Shown: piece by piece, positions 49,323 to 64,000 of the stretch | How positions within the stretch are numbered: position 1 is the stretch's first letter | Layout: each line of letters opens with the position of its first letter | Source of the DNA: Trichinella spiralis | Lineage: Eukaryota; Nematoda; Enoplea; Trichinellida; Trichinellidae | Assembly: GCA_000181795.3 (NCBI GenBank) | Contig: CM012955.1 | Location: 7,371,012-7,435,011 of the forward strand | DNA length: 64,000 bases | Direction of reading: 5' to 3' | Position numbers and translations under genes: made by a program | Notes under the pieces: generated by a model | The model's database searches: none | What the model was told of the DNA's origin: nothing | Seen by the model: the letters and a program-made list of their open reading frames with translations, nothing else

Positions 49323-51938
49323 TTAATCGAACGGCATATCTGAAATAAAAAAGAAGCAAAAAATAAAGAACACATAAATGGGAAAAGAATTTTTTTTTAA
49401 ATCTTCACCTGAAAAATAATCGCCTTCATTGATGTTTTCAACCCACCAAGCTCCAAAATCAAGATCACCATCACTATCACCACCAACACCAAAACCGACA
49501 TCACCAACATCAAAACCGACATCACCAACACCAAAACCGACATCACCAACACCAAAACCGACATCACCAACACCAAAACCGATATCACCATTACCACCAA
49601 CACCAAAACCGACATCACCATCATCACTGGAATTTGGCAACTGCAGCAAAATCGGATCAATTGAAACCACCTTAATTATTACAAATGATCAATCGAATAA
49701 ATTTGAATATTTCCATTAAGAACAACAAACGATATGAAATATTTAGAAAAAAAATATCTATCTATGTAATAATGAAAATAATACGGCAATACCGGAATAT
49801 TATTATCCGTCAAAGGCAAGTTTTCTGAGTTTCCTCTTTCAGTGTACTCGCGTTGTGCATCGGCCAATTCATAGACACCGTCTGGTTTAGGTAAATATCT
49901 AAACATAAAGGTACTTTTTTACTTTCTTTTCGTAAATTAACATGAACAATTTCTATTTTCATAATAAAATACACTGCTCAAGAAAGCAGAAAGCATCGTG
50001 TGACAATAATATATAAGAATATTTTCAATAACCATAAAAAATCTTAAATCTGCATCATTCATCTGTTATTCTCTCTATTCTTATTTAACCTAAGTTACGT
50101 ACTTCTTCTATAAATTAAGAAGCATCTTACTTGAACCGATTAGTATAGGAAGGAGGAGACATGTTGTGTTCCGTTTTCAAATGCTTAGATAACTTATCTC
50201 GACGATCGAAATTTTCCAAGCATAAATGACATCGATATGGTCTGAGCTTCTAAAAATATTACAATAATATTAAAAATTATCTGAAAATATAAAAACAAAA
50301 ACCCATACATGAACTGTTCTTCTATGAACTGTGTAACTTGATAACGTCATAAAGCCAATTCCACAAATTTTACATGGATGCACAACATGGCTCGCATGAG
50401 AAAACTCATGCGCTCTCATATCTTGAACTGTTTTAAAGCTAAAATAAATAGAACAAATTAAAATAACAAAATACAAAAAAAAGAATCATTACCGTTTATC
50501 ACACTTCGAGCATTTAAAATCACATTGGGATTTATGCATGTGCAGCATGTGTTTTTTCAAGTTACTCTTCGATACCGCAGGCCGTCCGCAAATCTCACAA
50601 ACTACTTTGTACTCTAAAAAAACAGTCACTTGATTCCTGTCCTTAATAAACATCTTCACGGAAATATAAATACACTTTGTAAAATTAATATTAAAAATGA
50701 AAAAAACTTTTCACCAAAATATTTTCTTCAAGTAAATCTGACCCTCCTGTCTTTGATGCTTATTTAAAATTTGCAACCACAAAATACAAATAAATATTTA
50801 CCGTGGCATTTTTTGTGAACTTTCAGCAAGTATTCGCTTTTAAATTTCTTCAGACATTTGTTGCATTCATACCTGCATTCATCTGAAATTCGAATCGCAA
50901 TCAAATCTTTTTCCAAAAAATCAATATAAATATATGAGAACATTGAACATTATAAAAAGTTGTTTCAAAATCAAACAATTACATGTATGATGCATATTTA
51001 TGAAAAAATAAAGTGATGATACAGTTTACAAAAAAGCATACCCCCTCGAGCATGGCGCATCATGTGAAATAACAGACCCTTCCTGTTAGAAAATGTCTGC
51101 GTGCAACATAGACATGACATCAGCTTCGATCCGGTGTGAGTTTTGACATGCTCAAGTAATCCTGAGCACTGTTTAAATTCCTTACCACAGTCTAAACAAA
51201 TATTTATTAAAATCAGCATTCGAGAGTATTTATACGATAAAAAACATCATAAAAAACATATATTACTATCCCATTGGCATATTTTCGGTATTCTCGGCGC
51301 TTTATTATTCTTTTCTTTGCACGCTTTAACATGATCAGCAACATGGGCATAAAAGTCGTCCAATTTTGGAATGTTCATCTATGATTAAAAACCAAAATAT
51401 ATTAAAAAAATGAATGTGAAATTTCTGATACATACATTGCAATCCTTCCAACAACAAATATGCTTTATGTTGTAAAGTGTTGGTGGAGGAATTCCGGTTT
51501 GCATCATTTTCAGCTCCTCCAACGGACATTGCAATTTACCCTCGGCATATTCTTTTCGATTTATCAAAAACAATAATCCCCTTTCTTGCAAATTCAGTTC
51601 CTCACGGTGATACGACAAATGATCATTGTAGTCTTCTTCATTCGAAAACAGGAGACTGCATTTAGAAAATGGGCATTTAATAGAATCTAAATAAAAAAAA
51701 TACAACATATAATTTTATTATAATATTTTTACAAATCAGTTGAAATTTAGAGAAATGAAGAATCAACAAATATCACACCATTTTCTTTCACACTTCTGTG
51801 ACCATTAATGTGTGAAACCATCTTATACCGTTTGACGGATCTGAATCGACAACCAGATGCACAGCAAGCATACTTAAGTTTATCCTTCTGCTTCTTCTTC
51901 AACAGCGCAACCCATACACATCGACTAATGATAGCCAT
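49323..51938 (-). CDS. HINFP: HINFP-type C2H2 zinc-finger transcription factor
   Basis: A multi-exon minus-strand gene; the ATG at 51938 lies two bases after a TTTAG acceptor-like site. About ten C2H2 fingers can be read across the exons, some with the C-x-W-x-x-C spacing typical of HINFP (CCWKDCN, CQWDSC). Spacing and order follow human HINFP: a CLWEHC-like finger with FYAHVADH, then CGKEFKQCSGLLEHVKTH, and last HLCLENFDRRDKLSKHLKTE. After the fingers the conserved HINFP segment appears as NRFKYLPKPDGVYELADAQ. HINFP binds histone H4 promoters at the G1/S transition in vertebrates. The last large exon (49409-49670) encodes a Gly/Asp/Val/Phe heptapeptide repeat, and a small final exon (49323-49339) adds DMPFD. 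The repeat tail is not part of the HINFP proteins I know. Confidence 0.88.
49482..49625 (-). repeat. 21-base coding tandem repeat (GDVGFGV units) in the HINFP tail
   Basis: About seven imperfect 21-base units (plus strand ACCAACACCAAAACCGACATC) in frame with the minus-strand gene, encoding heptapeptides of the type GDVGFGV, with variants such as GDVGFDV and GNGDIGF. Substitutions keep the frame, and the interruptions are multiples of three. The plus-strand reading gives a Ser/Pro/Thr/Lys repeat, which I take as the shadow. Confidence 0.85.
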
Positions 51939-53134
51939 TTCTAAACCATATACAAAAATTCAGAATCAATTTTCAATAATACTAAAAATTTATTGTAAAA
52001 ACTAATTTTTTTGCGAAATTACATTTTAAATTAAAAAAAGTTGTCATTAAAAATAGTTTAAATTTGTTTAAAATTAAAATTTTCACTTAAAAATGACTTT
52101 AAAATAATTTTAATAATAAATAAATAAAATCAATAATGAATAATAAAATGAGTCATATTTACAAAAAATACAGTATTCAGATTTTATCGGGATTCGAAAT
52201 AGTCACATCAAAATTAATTACAACTGGCTAAATAATTCAAAAAATTATTAAAACTCTACATGCATGTTTGAAATATTATTTGTCTATTGATTTGATTGTT
52301 TTTAATTTAAATTAAAATATTTCTTAAATTTACTTAATTTATTGAAACAGATTTATTAACTTTACCTTTACCCAGTTAATTTCGATAAAACAGCACCGAA
52401 TCAAATGAGCAAACCAAAAATCTCCCGTAAAATGGCACCACCAACACCGAACAACACGAAGGAAATAATGGTTCTAAAAAATTGACAGTAAAAAGAAATT
52501 AAAGATTGAACGAATTTTCGCGGCACGTGACCTGATTTTAAGAAAACAAAACATGAAATAATTCAAAAATTATTATTTTTAAATAATTAAATAAAAAGTA
52601 TTAAGTTTATTATTTTCAATGATTAAAATTTTGCTTATATAATAGCTAAATTAAAAAAAATTCTATATCAAAATTTACCATTGTGATAAACTGTTACAGT
52701 AATATAAAACTGTTCTTTTGAAAAATCATTTAAAATAGCAAATTGGCTTCATATGTTAAAAAAATTCACATTTTTGGTGTTTCTAATAGTTGTTTAATTT
52801 TATTTTTGCGTCAGCTGTTTTTTTATATCTGTAAACAAATGATTACTACTGTAGAGGCTAAAGGGGCAACTGTAAGTTTCGAATATTGTTCAAGTTAAGT
52901 AGAATTATTATCAGAAATGATGGCAGTTTACAGACTGAAATGAGGTGAAAAATTTATACTAAAAATTTATCCCAATCCACAAGCGATGTGATTCGTCTAT
53001 TTATCCATAAATTCGCATTTCAGACTTTACAGTACACACTTGGGGCGATTAGGATTTTTATCTCTTGAAAATCCAACATGTCAAATTAAATTATTTAAAA
53101 GCGTAACGAGAAAGTACATAAAACTACCGATATT
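51939..53134. other. Intergenic region upstream of the HINFP-like gene
   Basis: A very AT-rich spacer that probably holds the HINFP promoter. A patch near 52380-52540 is less AT-rich. I see no coding region. Confidence 0.5.
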
Positions 53135-53338
53135 TCAGCTTTCCGATTGAGCAATATATCGGTATAATTTGTTACTGTCAGGAACTGCCATTCTGTCGTA
53201 CAGGGCGGGCTGCGTAATAATTAACTCCCGATGATTGGCGGCAAAAAATGATTCTGCTTGAGAATTTGCCCAAGCGAATGCGTGTATGGGTGGATCTACT
53301 TGGGATTTTCTGTGCTGCATGTACAGCAAATTTTTCAT
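53135..53338 (-). CDS. Possible small protein, unknown family (weak)
   Basis: A 67-codon frame with an ATG, clearly less AT-rich than the DNA on either side, and with non-random composition (PPIHAFAWANSQAESFFAAN, ALYDRMAVPDSNKLYRYIAQ). A possible acceptor (TTGGTTAAG) lies about a dozen bases upstream of the ATG, which would fit a trans-spliced short message. No signal peptide or membrane segment is visible and I do not recognise a family. It could be a conserved small protein, a relic exon or chance. Confidence 0.3.
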   Translation of the reverse strand: MKNLLYMQHRKSQVDPPIHAFAWANSQAESFFAANHRELIITQPALYDRMAVPDSNKLYRYIAQSES

Positions 53339-55482
53339 CAGTTGAGGCGCTTAACCAAACAGCGGAAACAGTAACGCAAATGAAACGACACTGTTTCAGT
53401 TAATTATTAAAAACTGCGTGCACCATTACAAAATTTCAACTCTATGCTACAAGTGCTACATTTCATACTAAATGCAAAACTGAAGCTAATTAAAAATTAA
53501 GTTCACCTCAACATTTTTCATATTTAGCAGCGTACGCAGTTTTCAACTTACATCACATACAAAATAATTATACAATTACTGGGAAACCTCGATAAATTTT
53601 TTCATTATTTAAATGTTTTATAATAAGCTTTGTGGCCAGATTTTATCAAAGAATGGATATTCTTGTTCACTGGACAGTTTCCTTGTTTCTCTCCATTCTT
53701 ATCATTATCTCCAGTTGCTCGAATTGATGAAGCGTCGATGCTTTTGATTCTAATTCTGGTTGTTTCTTCATCGTCAGTGCTTTATGAAATAATTTCATTT
53801 CAATTCTGTCGTTTCAGTTCATTTTTGTAAATTTCTCAGTTTTAGGTAAGTTTGTTCGGTTTTTATTGTCCGTCAGCAATTTTCACTATAAATAACGAAT
53901 CTTACAAGTTGTAGTTATTAATTCATGCTATTTCAATATTGGTATTTTAATAAAAAAACAAACGTCAAAACACAGGATTCAACTTTTCGCAATATAAATC
54001 TAATCTATAAATACAAGAAACCAAAAATGTTGAATACTTTGACAATGCGAATATTGTCATTTTGTTTGGTACTTTTTATTTTACTTCCTTGTAACAGCTC
54101 ATCCAGTTATTGAGACGACAGTTTGCACATGCGTGAATATTTAATTAAAAATGCTGATAATGAAAACCATTTTCATTACAAAATGAATAATATAAAAATA
54201 CTGTGCAAAAATAGAATATCAACTTCTTTAAATTGAAATTATATTTTATTTCAAGCTAATGCGTTTAACTATAAAACCGATACACTTTTCAAACTTCGCC
54301 TATTAATATTATCTTGAACAAAACTAAAGAAACTGTCACTCTAATCTCACGATAGGAATTTGCATTCCAATAAATCAACACGGAAAAATGTTAGGCAGCA
54401 AAACAACCGTTTACTACTTGATTATTGAAAAACATTCTTGTAGAAATAGTAAAAAATAATAAAAAACAGTTGAGATTATAGAACAAGCTGAATTAATTAT
54501 GACAATATTGAAAAAAAAGAAAAAACAACATTGAACGCACATTTCAAGCATTGAAATCATTTTGTATATCAAATTAAAAACAAATTGCACTATAAAAATA
54601 AAAGCATCTTTTATAACAAATTGTAATGTACATTTGAGAGCCCAAGGGTAATGTGGTTGATGCAACTTTGACAGAATTTCAGAATTAAAAAAAGTTGAAT
54701 AATGAAGATTAAATTTAAAAAAATTAAACATTTATATTGTAAGAGAAGATTAATTGAATCTCATATTTTACAAATTATATGGGAGTTTTTTCATTTCAAA
54801 ATATATAAATAACGTATCACTAACAAATGAAATCAGCAAGAACAACGATGCAGGCACCATATAAAGCAACGGAATTATCATCATATTAGCTGCTGCAATC
54901 TGACCAATCAACAACCTACGGTTAATCAGTAAATGATTTGTTCAAGTTAAGATTTTTTGATATGCTTTTCGAAACAATAATAAATAAATTTCCTTTAAAT
55001 TTATTAATAAAAAGTATAATCATAATGTTTTTCATTTATGTTACATATATTTTCATGCACTTCACTATGATTTTAATTTAAACCTCATTTCTAATAATGT
55101 CTACTATATGATACTGTAATACTTGTTTTTGAAAAGTTTTTTGAAACGAGTCGCTGTTTTACATTTTAGTTGTATATTTACTGCAGCTTTTATAATATTT
55201 TGAACAAAAAGTATTTGACTTTTTAATGATGCCTATTTTCTGGTGTATCAAATTGCTACTGAAGCGATGTTTGAATTAGGCAAATAAATAAATATTAAAT
55301 TTACTTTAATTTTTCATTATTTATTTTTCTTTAAATAGCGAATCTTTCAAAGAATAATAATTATTCAAGTGAAATGACAATTTCAATATTACTTTCATTC
55401 TACAGTATATGGTTTGCAATTTTTTCTTCCACCAGTTTGTATGTTCTGTATTTTAGGCTCTGATTTTGAATATTCTTTCGTC
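53339..55482. other. Intergenic region upstream of AFG3L2
   Basis: AT-rich. It holds one weak minus-strand candidate exon (54768-54915), described separately. An acceptor-like ATTTTAG ends about 25 bases before the AFG3L2 ATG. I see nothing else with coding character. Confidence 0.5.
54768..54915 (-). other. Possible terminal exon of a membrane protein (weak)
   Basis: Reading leftward from an acceptor (CCGTAG) at 54916, the frame LLIGQIAAANMMIIPLLYMV continues through a second hydrophobic stretch and ends in KLPYNL and a stop at 54768. The residues resemble one or two membrane helices, and the patch is less AT-rich than its flanks. I found no matching upstream exon before the AFG3L2 gene, so this may be a fragment or chance. 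Confidence 0.2.
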
Positions 55483-59193
<3,711 letters not shown>

Positions 59194-60164
59194 GGATGCT
59201 AGTTTTTAGCCAGTGAACAACAACTGGCGCATCCTGTAATTCGATTGATAAATTGTTTAGTAAAATTCTAAAATTAGTTAATGTACGTTTGTTTTGTTCG
59301 TCTTGTGCATTGTCGTTGCATTTTGAGAATCAATGCTCGAATAAGTAGCAGCAACGACATTTCAGTCGAACAATTAATTATAATTGGTCTGTTTGAATTT
59401 CGACAATCTGCGTCAAAGTTCATCTGATCGATTGTGTGTTGTAAACGTTGGAAGTGAGGAACAGTACTTTGGAGTCATTTAATTTCGCAGCGGGCGTTTG
59501 CGAACTCTTGAAAATAACGCTAATTTTCTTTTTAATTTATGCAATTCAAACAAAAGAAACGTGTGCACGGTCGATATTTAAGTTTTGTAGGGTTTACTGT
59601 ATTTTTGTACGTATTCGTCGAATCTCATCCGCGTGGTAGATTCATACCAAGAACACGGGTTTCTTGGCTACTTTTTATTAAAATCAAAACTCTGTGATCT
59701 GACATTCGACACAAGCATTCGGCATAGACAAATACAGGCGCATTCTTCACTTAACCCAATCACGTTCCTTTTCATTCAGTCTTTTGTTATAGTGTAATGA
59801 CGCTAGCTACCTCTTCCATTTGCAAAAAAGAAGTCCGAACAGGCCGTCTGTCTAGCTTTGTCCACTGGTGACGGACGGATTGCGTTCAACCAAAAGCTAG
59901 TTTCATCATGAAAAAAGACTTTTATTTATAAGCGACCTGCTTTGTAGATAATCCACATCTGCAGCAGGCAAAGTGCTGCTTGTGAAAAAGTCGTTAATTT
60001 ATTTACATCCACGGAATACTTTATACCTGCATTTATTTTGTAGTTTACAGTATGGTAATAGTATAATTTTTAAAATTAGTTTTGTAGTTCATTAGTGTTG
60101 AAGCAGACTGGTTCTTCGATTGAACAAGAAATGGATTTTCTTTGATACATTAGTACGACCATAA
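59194..60164. other. Spacer between AFG3L2 and RAD17
   Basis: This 971-base stretch holds the 3' end of AFG3L2 and the promoter of RAD17. The 63-codon frame near 59448 starts with TTG and has no recognisable domain. A segment at 59854-59872 closely resembles one at 29088-29106 (17 of 19 bases). The spacing is too long for a typical nematode operon. Confidence 0.5.
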
Positions 60165-61745
60165 ATGAAAAGGAAAACAAGAAAAAATACTGCTGTATCA
60201 CTTCCACAGACCACTGTTGGCGGATTTCCATGGGTAAGTGCATATCAGCCTGGACATTTGAATCAGTTAGTAGTGAATAAAAGAAAAATTGCTGAAATGC
60301 AGAAAGCCATAGCTTGTTCATTGAAACGAGACTCTGATTCACGTATTTTATTGGTCACTGGTTGTAGTGGATGTGGAAAAACGATCACTGTTCGTTTGTT
60401 ATGTGAAGATATGCGAATTCGTGTTGTCGAGTGGAAAGGATGCATCGACAATGGCGACTGCGTTAGTTATTTTTCAGTTTCTGAACAACTTCGGCAGTTT
60501 GAAGAGTTTCTACTTCGCAGTAGTCATTATTCAACCATTGTACAAACAGATGAATATGACAACGATTATCAGGATCGAGTGATTCTTGTCAAGGAAATTT
60601 TGCCTGTTTTCACTCGTGATCCGTCTCTTCTTCATCAAATTCTGAAGAAATTTTGGTCTACGTTTAATATTCCAGTCATTTTCATATTAACTGAAGACGG
60701 CTCTGACGGTTCTCGTGCTATTTTTCCACCTGAAGTTCAACAAAATCTTGGCATATCGACAGTCAGTTTTAACGCTATTCCTGTTACCTCAATTATCAAA
60801 CATCTGAAGTTGGTTGATTTTAAATATTGTTAACTGATTTTGTTCATTTCAATATTGTGACTATTAAGGAATATTTTGATTCAAGAAGCCAAGCAGTTAA
60901 ATGCTTCAACTTTGAAAGCAGTTGCCGAATTTAGTCAAGGTGATTTACGTATGGCAGTCAATAATTTGCAACTGATATGCCAGCATGATGATACGAGTGC
61001 ATTGACTCCATGTTACCGTGATAATTTCTGTTTACTTTTTCCTTCTCTGGGGAAATTTTTGTATGATAAATTTGGTCATTCGTCTCAAACAGTAGTGGCT
61101 AACAGTGAACAAGACGAATCATCGGAATCTGTACTTCCAGAAGATACGGTGTGCAAAAGTGGTCTTAGGGAGGATATTTTTTGTTTGTATCTTTTTGAAA
61201 ATTATCTTGATTTTCGTAATAGTTTGGAAGACATTGTGAAAATATCTCAGTGCTTCAGTTTTGTCGACTGTCTTGGAAATTGGGAAACGATGGAAATATG
61301 TCATCCTTATTTTGGTAAGTTTAAAGCCAACTGAAAAAAAACAATAAGCTAGTGTTGATAACTAATAGTCTAGTGTTGTTGTACTTCAGCAAGTGTGGGA
61401 GCTCGAGCTGTGAGCACGTTTTACACAGAAAAACGTCCGTTGCGATTTCAGCAAACAAGAAAACCACAAGATTTTTTGGCAAACAAAAACAGCAACCTTG
61501 TTCGACATGCTTGTGTACCCCTTCGAGAGTCAGTCGGCGGCAACATTTTAATTGATAAAAGTTCATTCTATGCCGACTACTTGCCGTATATGATCTCCAA
61601 GTCATGCTTAGGGACAAATCATTCCAGTTTTCACATGTCGTGTGTCGCTTTATCTGGTGCTCTGCATGACGCTTCTAAGCTGGGAGAAGAAGAAATTAAT
61701 GAATCGGAAATTATTATCGAACAGTTTAGTGATGATGAAAGCTAA
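60165..61745 (+). CDS. RAD17: Checkpoint clamp loader RAD17
   Basis: Three exons (60165-60808, 60869-61314, 61390-61745) join in phase and give 481 residues, shorter than human RAD17 (681), mainly at the N-terminus and in the C-terminal part. The ATG lies about a dozen bases after an ATTAG acceptor-like site. Motifs in order: WVSAYQP near residue 23, which matches the RAD17 W-x-x-K-Y-x-P start; Walker A GCSGCGKT; VEWKG; VILVKEILPVF in the place of the human ILVEDLPNQF; and FILTEDGSDGS with FPPEVQQNLGISTVSFN. A helical domain follows (FSQGDLRMAVNNLQL), with an acidic C-terminal tail (IIIEQFSDDES) like that of vertebrate RAD17. RAD17 replaces RFC1 in a clamp loader that puts the 9-1-1 clamp onto damaged DNA and starts ATR signalling. 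The Walker B-like site is altered relative to human. C. elegans hpr-17 is the counterpart. Confidence 0.9.
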
Positions 61746-62055
61746 AATAAATGCAATCCATTAATGCAATGAATCTGTCTTATTTTCTTTTTGTCCGATG
61801 TCCGGCAATTTTTCACAACAAGTAAGCTGTTGTACAAATATTTACTTCTGGGTACGTCAAGTACCATCAGATCAGAACAACTAAAAACTAATCAGAAGCA
61901 AACCAGATCAAACTATAAAAAGCACGACTCAAAAGTGTCAAGTGTTAAAGTGCATGGTAAAAGTGATAAAACTAACACAAATATGTGTATAATAAGCACA
62001 CTCTTAAAACAATTCACAGCCATGAGAATTCATTAAAATCTTTTAGGAAGTAAGT
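61746..62055. other. Spacer between converging RAD17 and MYST genes
   Basis: 310 bases between two stop codons, presumably shared 3' untranslated sequence. I see no gene; the 81-codon plus frame here overlaps the end of the spacer and has no domain. Confidence 0.5.
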
Positions 62056-63912
62056 TTAAGTTTTGTTGCTGTAATAGTCTGCAGATTTGCCTAAAAATGG
62101 CGAACCGGGTAAACGAGTTTTCAACAAACGATGATGCAATTTAATTTTCGGCTTCTGCAAGCATCTCTTTGCCTCAACAAATGCGACTCTGTCTACCAAA
62201 ATGATGTGGTTAGAAGGACAATTTTTCACAAACGAATACTGTTCTAACATATCCAAAATATCTTCTGCCACAATTCCACTTTTCTCTCTAAACAACCAAT
62301 ATAAGACAGTTTTCTTTTTCATTTTTCAAATGTAAGAAATAACATAACATACTGCAATGATGTGATGCTAATTTTACGTCCATCTTTCTCATCCAAGATG
62401 TTAAAAATGCTGTATGTCCAATATTTCATAAAAGCGGAACGTCCTTCGTCTGACAGTGGTCGTTCAGGTGTTCCATACAAACGATTTCGCTTACATAACT
62501 CATAGCCTTAATAAATGAAACAGTACAAAACAGCACTGCCATGAGCTTGTGCAATATACTTACAAAACTCTATTAAAAACATTCCATACCCATTTCGCTG
62601 TTCATGAGGAAATACGCACAAACACGACAAAGCTTTTCCATTATCACCCGATTTTTCCTGAAACATAATAAATTAAATTTTTTTTAATAAGCAAATAAAA
62701 ATCCACCTTTGAAAAATAGCCACAAGCTTCAATGACACCATCAACACCCTTACGGTACAAAACGTAAAACATGAATGGAGACAACAAATATGCGCAAACT
62801 TTGGACGAAATAAAATTTGAAGCAAACAAGCATAAATGAGAACATATAACCTGAAACAGAATAAAAATGCAAAATAAAATTTAAAATACGCTTAATGGAA
62901 TTGTTACACTATCAGTTTCCCCGTCAAATTCATAAAGAATCATGTTATCGCTCTCATAAGCTTTGTTCCCTTTTGTTTTACGGCGCGGACATGAGCTCTA
63001 AATAAAAATTGTGGGACAACAATTATTTGTTCAATAAAAACAACAAACATATAACATAATTATATTATTACTAAATGAATTCTGTAATCCTTCAAATAAA
63101 TGAAATAGGAGAAACATCTATTGCACACCCATAACTGCCCAGGTATTCGTGTGTTTCTTTGTAAAATTGATGGATACCAAGGAAACAACGCTACACAACC
63201 GAATTGAATAATAGAAATCAACTTAACAACAACCTAAATGTCAATGAATATGTAAAAGAATTTTTTCAAAAACACATATTCAAAATCATTACTCCAGTGT
63301 CGGATGGTGCTGGAGTAGCACTTTTGTCTTTCCTTCGGCTGCGTTTCAGTTTCTAAAAAACACTACAACAAATTAGAAAAATTGCTTCATAAATTATTTT
63401 CGATCATTTAACTGGTGGCCCATCTGGCATTGCATCGCTTTCAGAGTCTTCCAAAGGTTTAATATCACAGCGTCTGCACCACCTGTCCAATCGTATGTCA
63501 TCTACACATTATTGCAAACATTAAAAAGAAATCAAAGCAAAGAAACAAAAGAGTCATCCTAAAACATTAGTTTGGCATGAATAAAGTGAACAATTAATCT
63601 GATGATTTTCGCAAACGCTCATTACTGCAATCATCATCAAATATTTGCAAATAAAAACGATACAGACTCAGAAACTCTTAAACAACTCCAAAGTATTTTT
63701 CAACACAGTATTCTTAAAACAATTATTAAATATCAACATTTTCAAAACTGTGTCATCAAACAAAATTTTAAAACGGGTAAAATGCCTCATAAATTGATCT
63801 GAAAACTCATTCAAAAAATAATGCAACATACCATCTCTAAAATGAATATAGTATTCCAACAATTTCGATTTTTCAACGGATATATATCGACTATTATATA
63901 CCACACCTTTTT
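62056..63912 (-). CDS. MYST-family histone acetyltransferase, N-terminus beyond window
   Basis: Nine exons read leftward (63832-63912, 63413-63501, 63293-63352, 63072-63233, 62908-62997, 62707-62850, 62574-62657, 62353-62506, 62056-62287). The first enters in mid-codon, so an upstream exon lies toward or past 64000. Domains: a Tudor-knot/chromo-barrel (YYIHFRDG, DIRLDRWCRR), a basic linker (KLKRSRRKDK), then the MYST domain starting VKLISIIQFG. Its C2HC zinc finger is VCNRCFSY...YRIHLSSC. The acetyl-CoA site is EQRNGYG, the conserved active-site Cys lies in ALSCLCVF, and the catalytic Glu would be that of PERPLSDEG. Tip60/Esa1 and MOF share this layout; they acetylate histone H4 (MOF at K16) in chromatin. 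The sequence is divergent: several usual residues differ, and the C-terminal extension (RLLKTRLPGSP) is not a known Tip60 or MOF tail. Subfamily is unsettled. Confidence 0.92.
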
Positions 63913-64000
63913 CTAAAAGTGAATTTTTTTAACACGAATGATAAAGTTTTTCACAATTGCTAAAACTAAAAAGTATGGGGTGGTTTTACTCGGTCCCGCT
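63913..64000. other. Right edge, probably an intron of the MYST gene
   Basis: The last 88 bases lie upstream of the first readable MYST exon. They have no splice signals that I could pair and probably belong to an intron or the missing first exon. Confidence 0.4.

Noticed and set aside
49429-49719. Plus-strand Ser/Pro/Thr/Lys repeat frame
   Set aside because: It is the complement of the heptapeptide repeat in the HINFP last large exon, whose splice sites and frame connect to the zinc fingers.
54414-54731. 105-codon minus-strand hydrophobic frame
   Set aside because: Its Phe/Ile richness and poly-Phe run are what random AT-rich DNA gives; no homology or splice context supports it.
59194-60164. 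AFG3L2-RAD17 operon
   Set aside because: The 971-base gap is much larger than typical nematode operon spacing, and RAD17 could have its own promoter.

Overview
The window is eukaryotic and metazoan. It is very AT-rich, its genes are split by many short GT-AG introns, and several start codons sit just after a splice-acceptor-like TTTTCAG or TTTAG, as expected under spliced-leader trans-splicing. A two-RRM MEC-8-type RNA-binding protein and a cytoplasmic intermediate filament protein with a lamin-type tail point to a nematode or a close ecdysozoan worm. I cannot name the species. Gene identities rest on remembered family motifs read by eye; no search was run.

Layout. 1-2534 (-): secreted zinc procarboxypeptidase, cut by the window edge. 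3912-4661 (+): a Trunk/PTTH-type cystine-knot ligand in one exon. 4662-12769: long AT-rich spacer ending in the 5' untranslated exon of the next gene. 12770-17525 (+): SLC4 sodium-coupled bicarbonate transporter in 19 exons. 17526-21619: spacer with a GC-richer block next to 21620-26966 (+), a mec-8/couch potato/RBPMS homologue. 26967-33506: AT-rich spacer. 33507-34217 (+): small single-pass membrane protein with an EGF-like ectodomain and PPxY motifs. 35640-38386 (-): SLC35F1/F2-type transporter. 38987-43862: recent BEL/Pao LTR-retrotransposon insertion with apparently identical LTRs, not whole. 45659-48785 (+): intermediate filament gene. 49323-51938 (-): HINFP-type C2H2 zinc-finger gene with a repeat-bearing tail. 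55483-59193 (+): mitochondrial m-AAA protease AFG3L2. 60165-61745 (+): checkpoint clamp loader RAD17, convergent with a MYST histone acetyltransferase at 62056 to the right edge (-).

The genes do not form one pathway. HINFP, RAD17 and MYST all act in chromatin or genome maintenance, but they are separate transcription units and I infer no operon. The observations most worth following up are the Trunk-like ligand, the acidic specificity residue of the carboxypeptidase, the heptapeptide tail of HINFP, two odd splice acceptors in the SLC4 gene, and the young LTR insertion. I found no clearly new multi-gene system.
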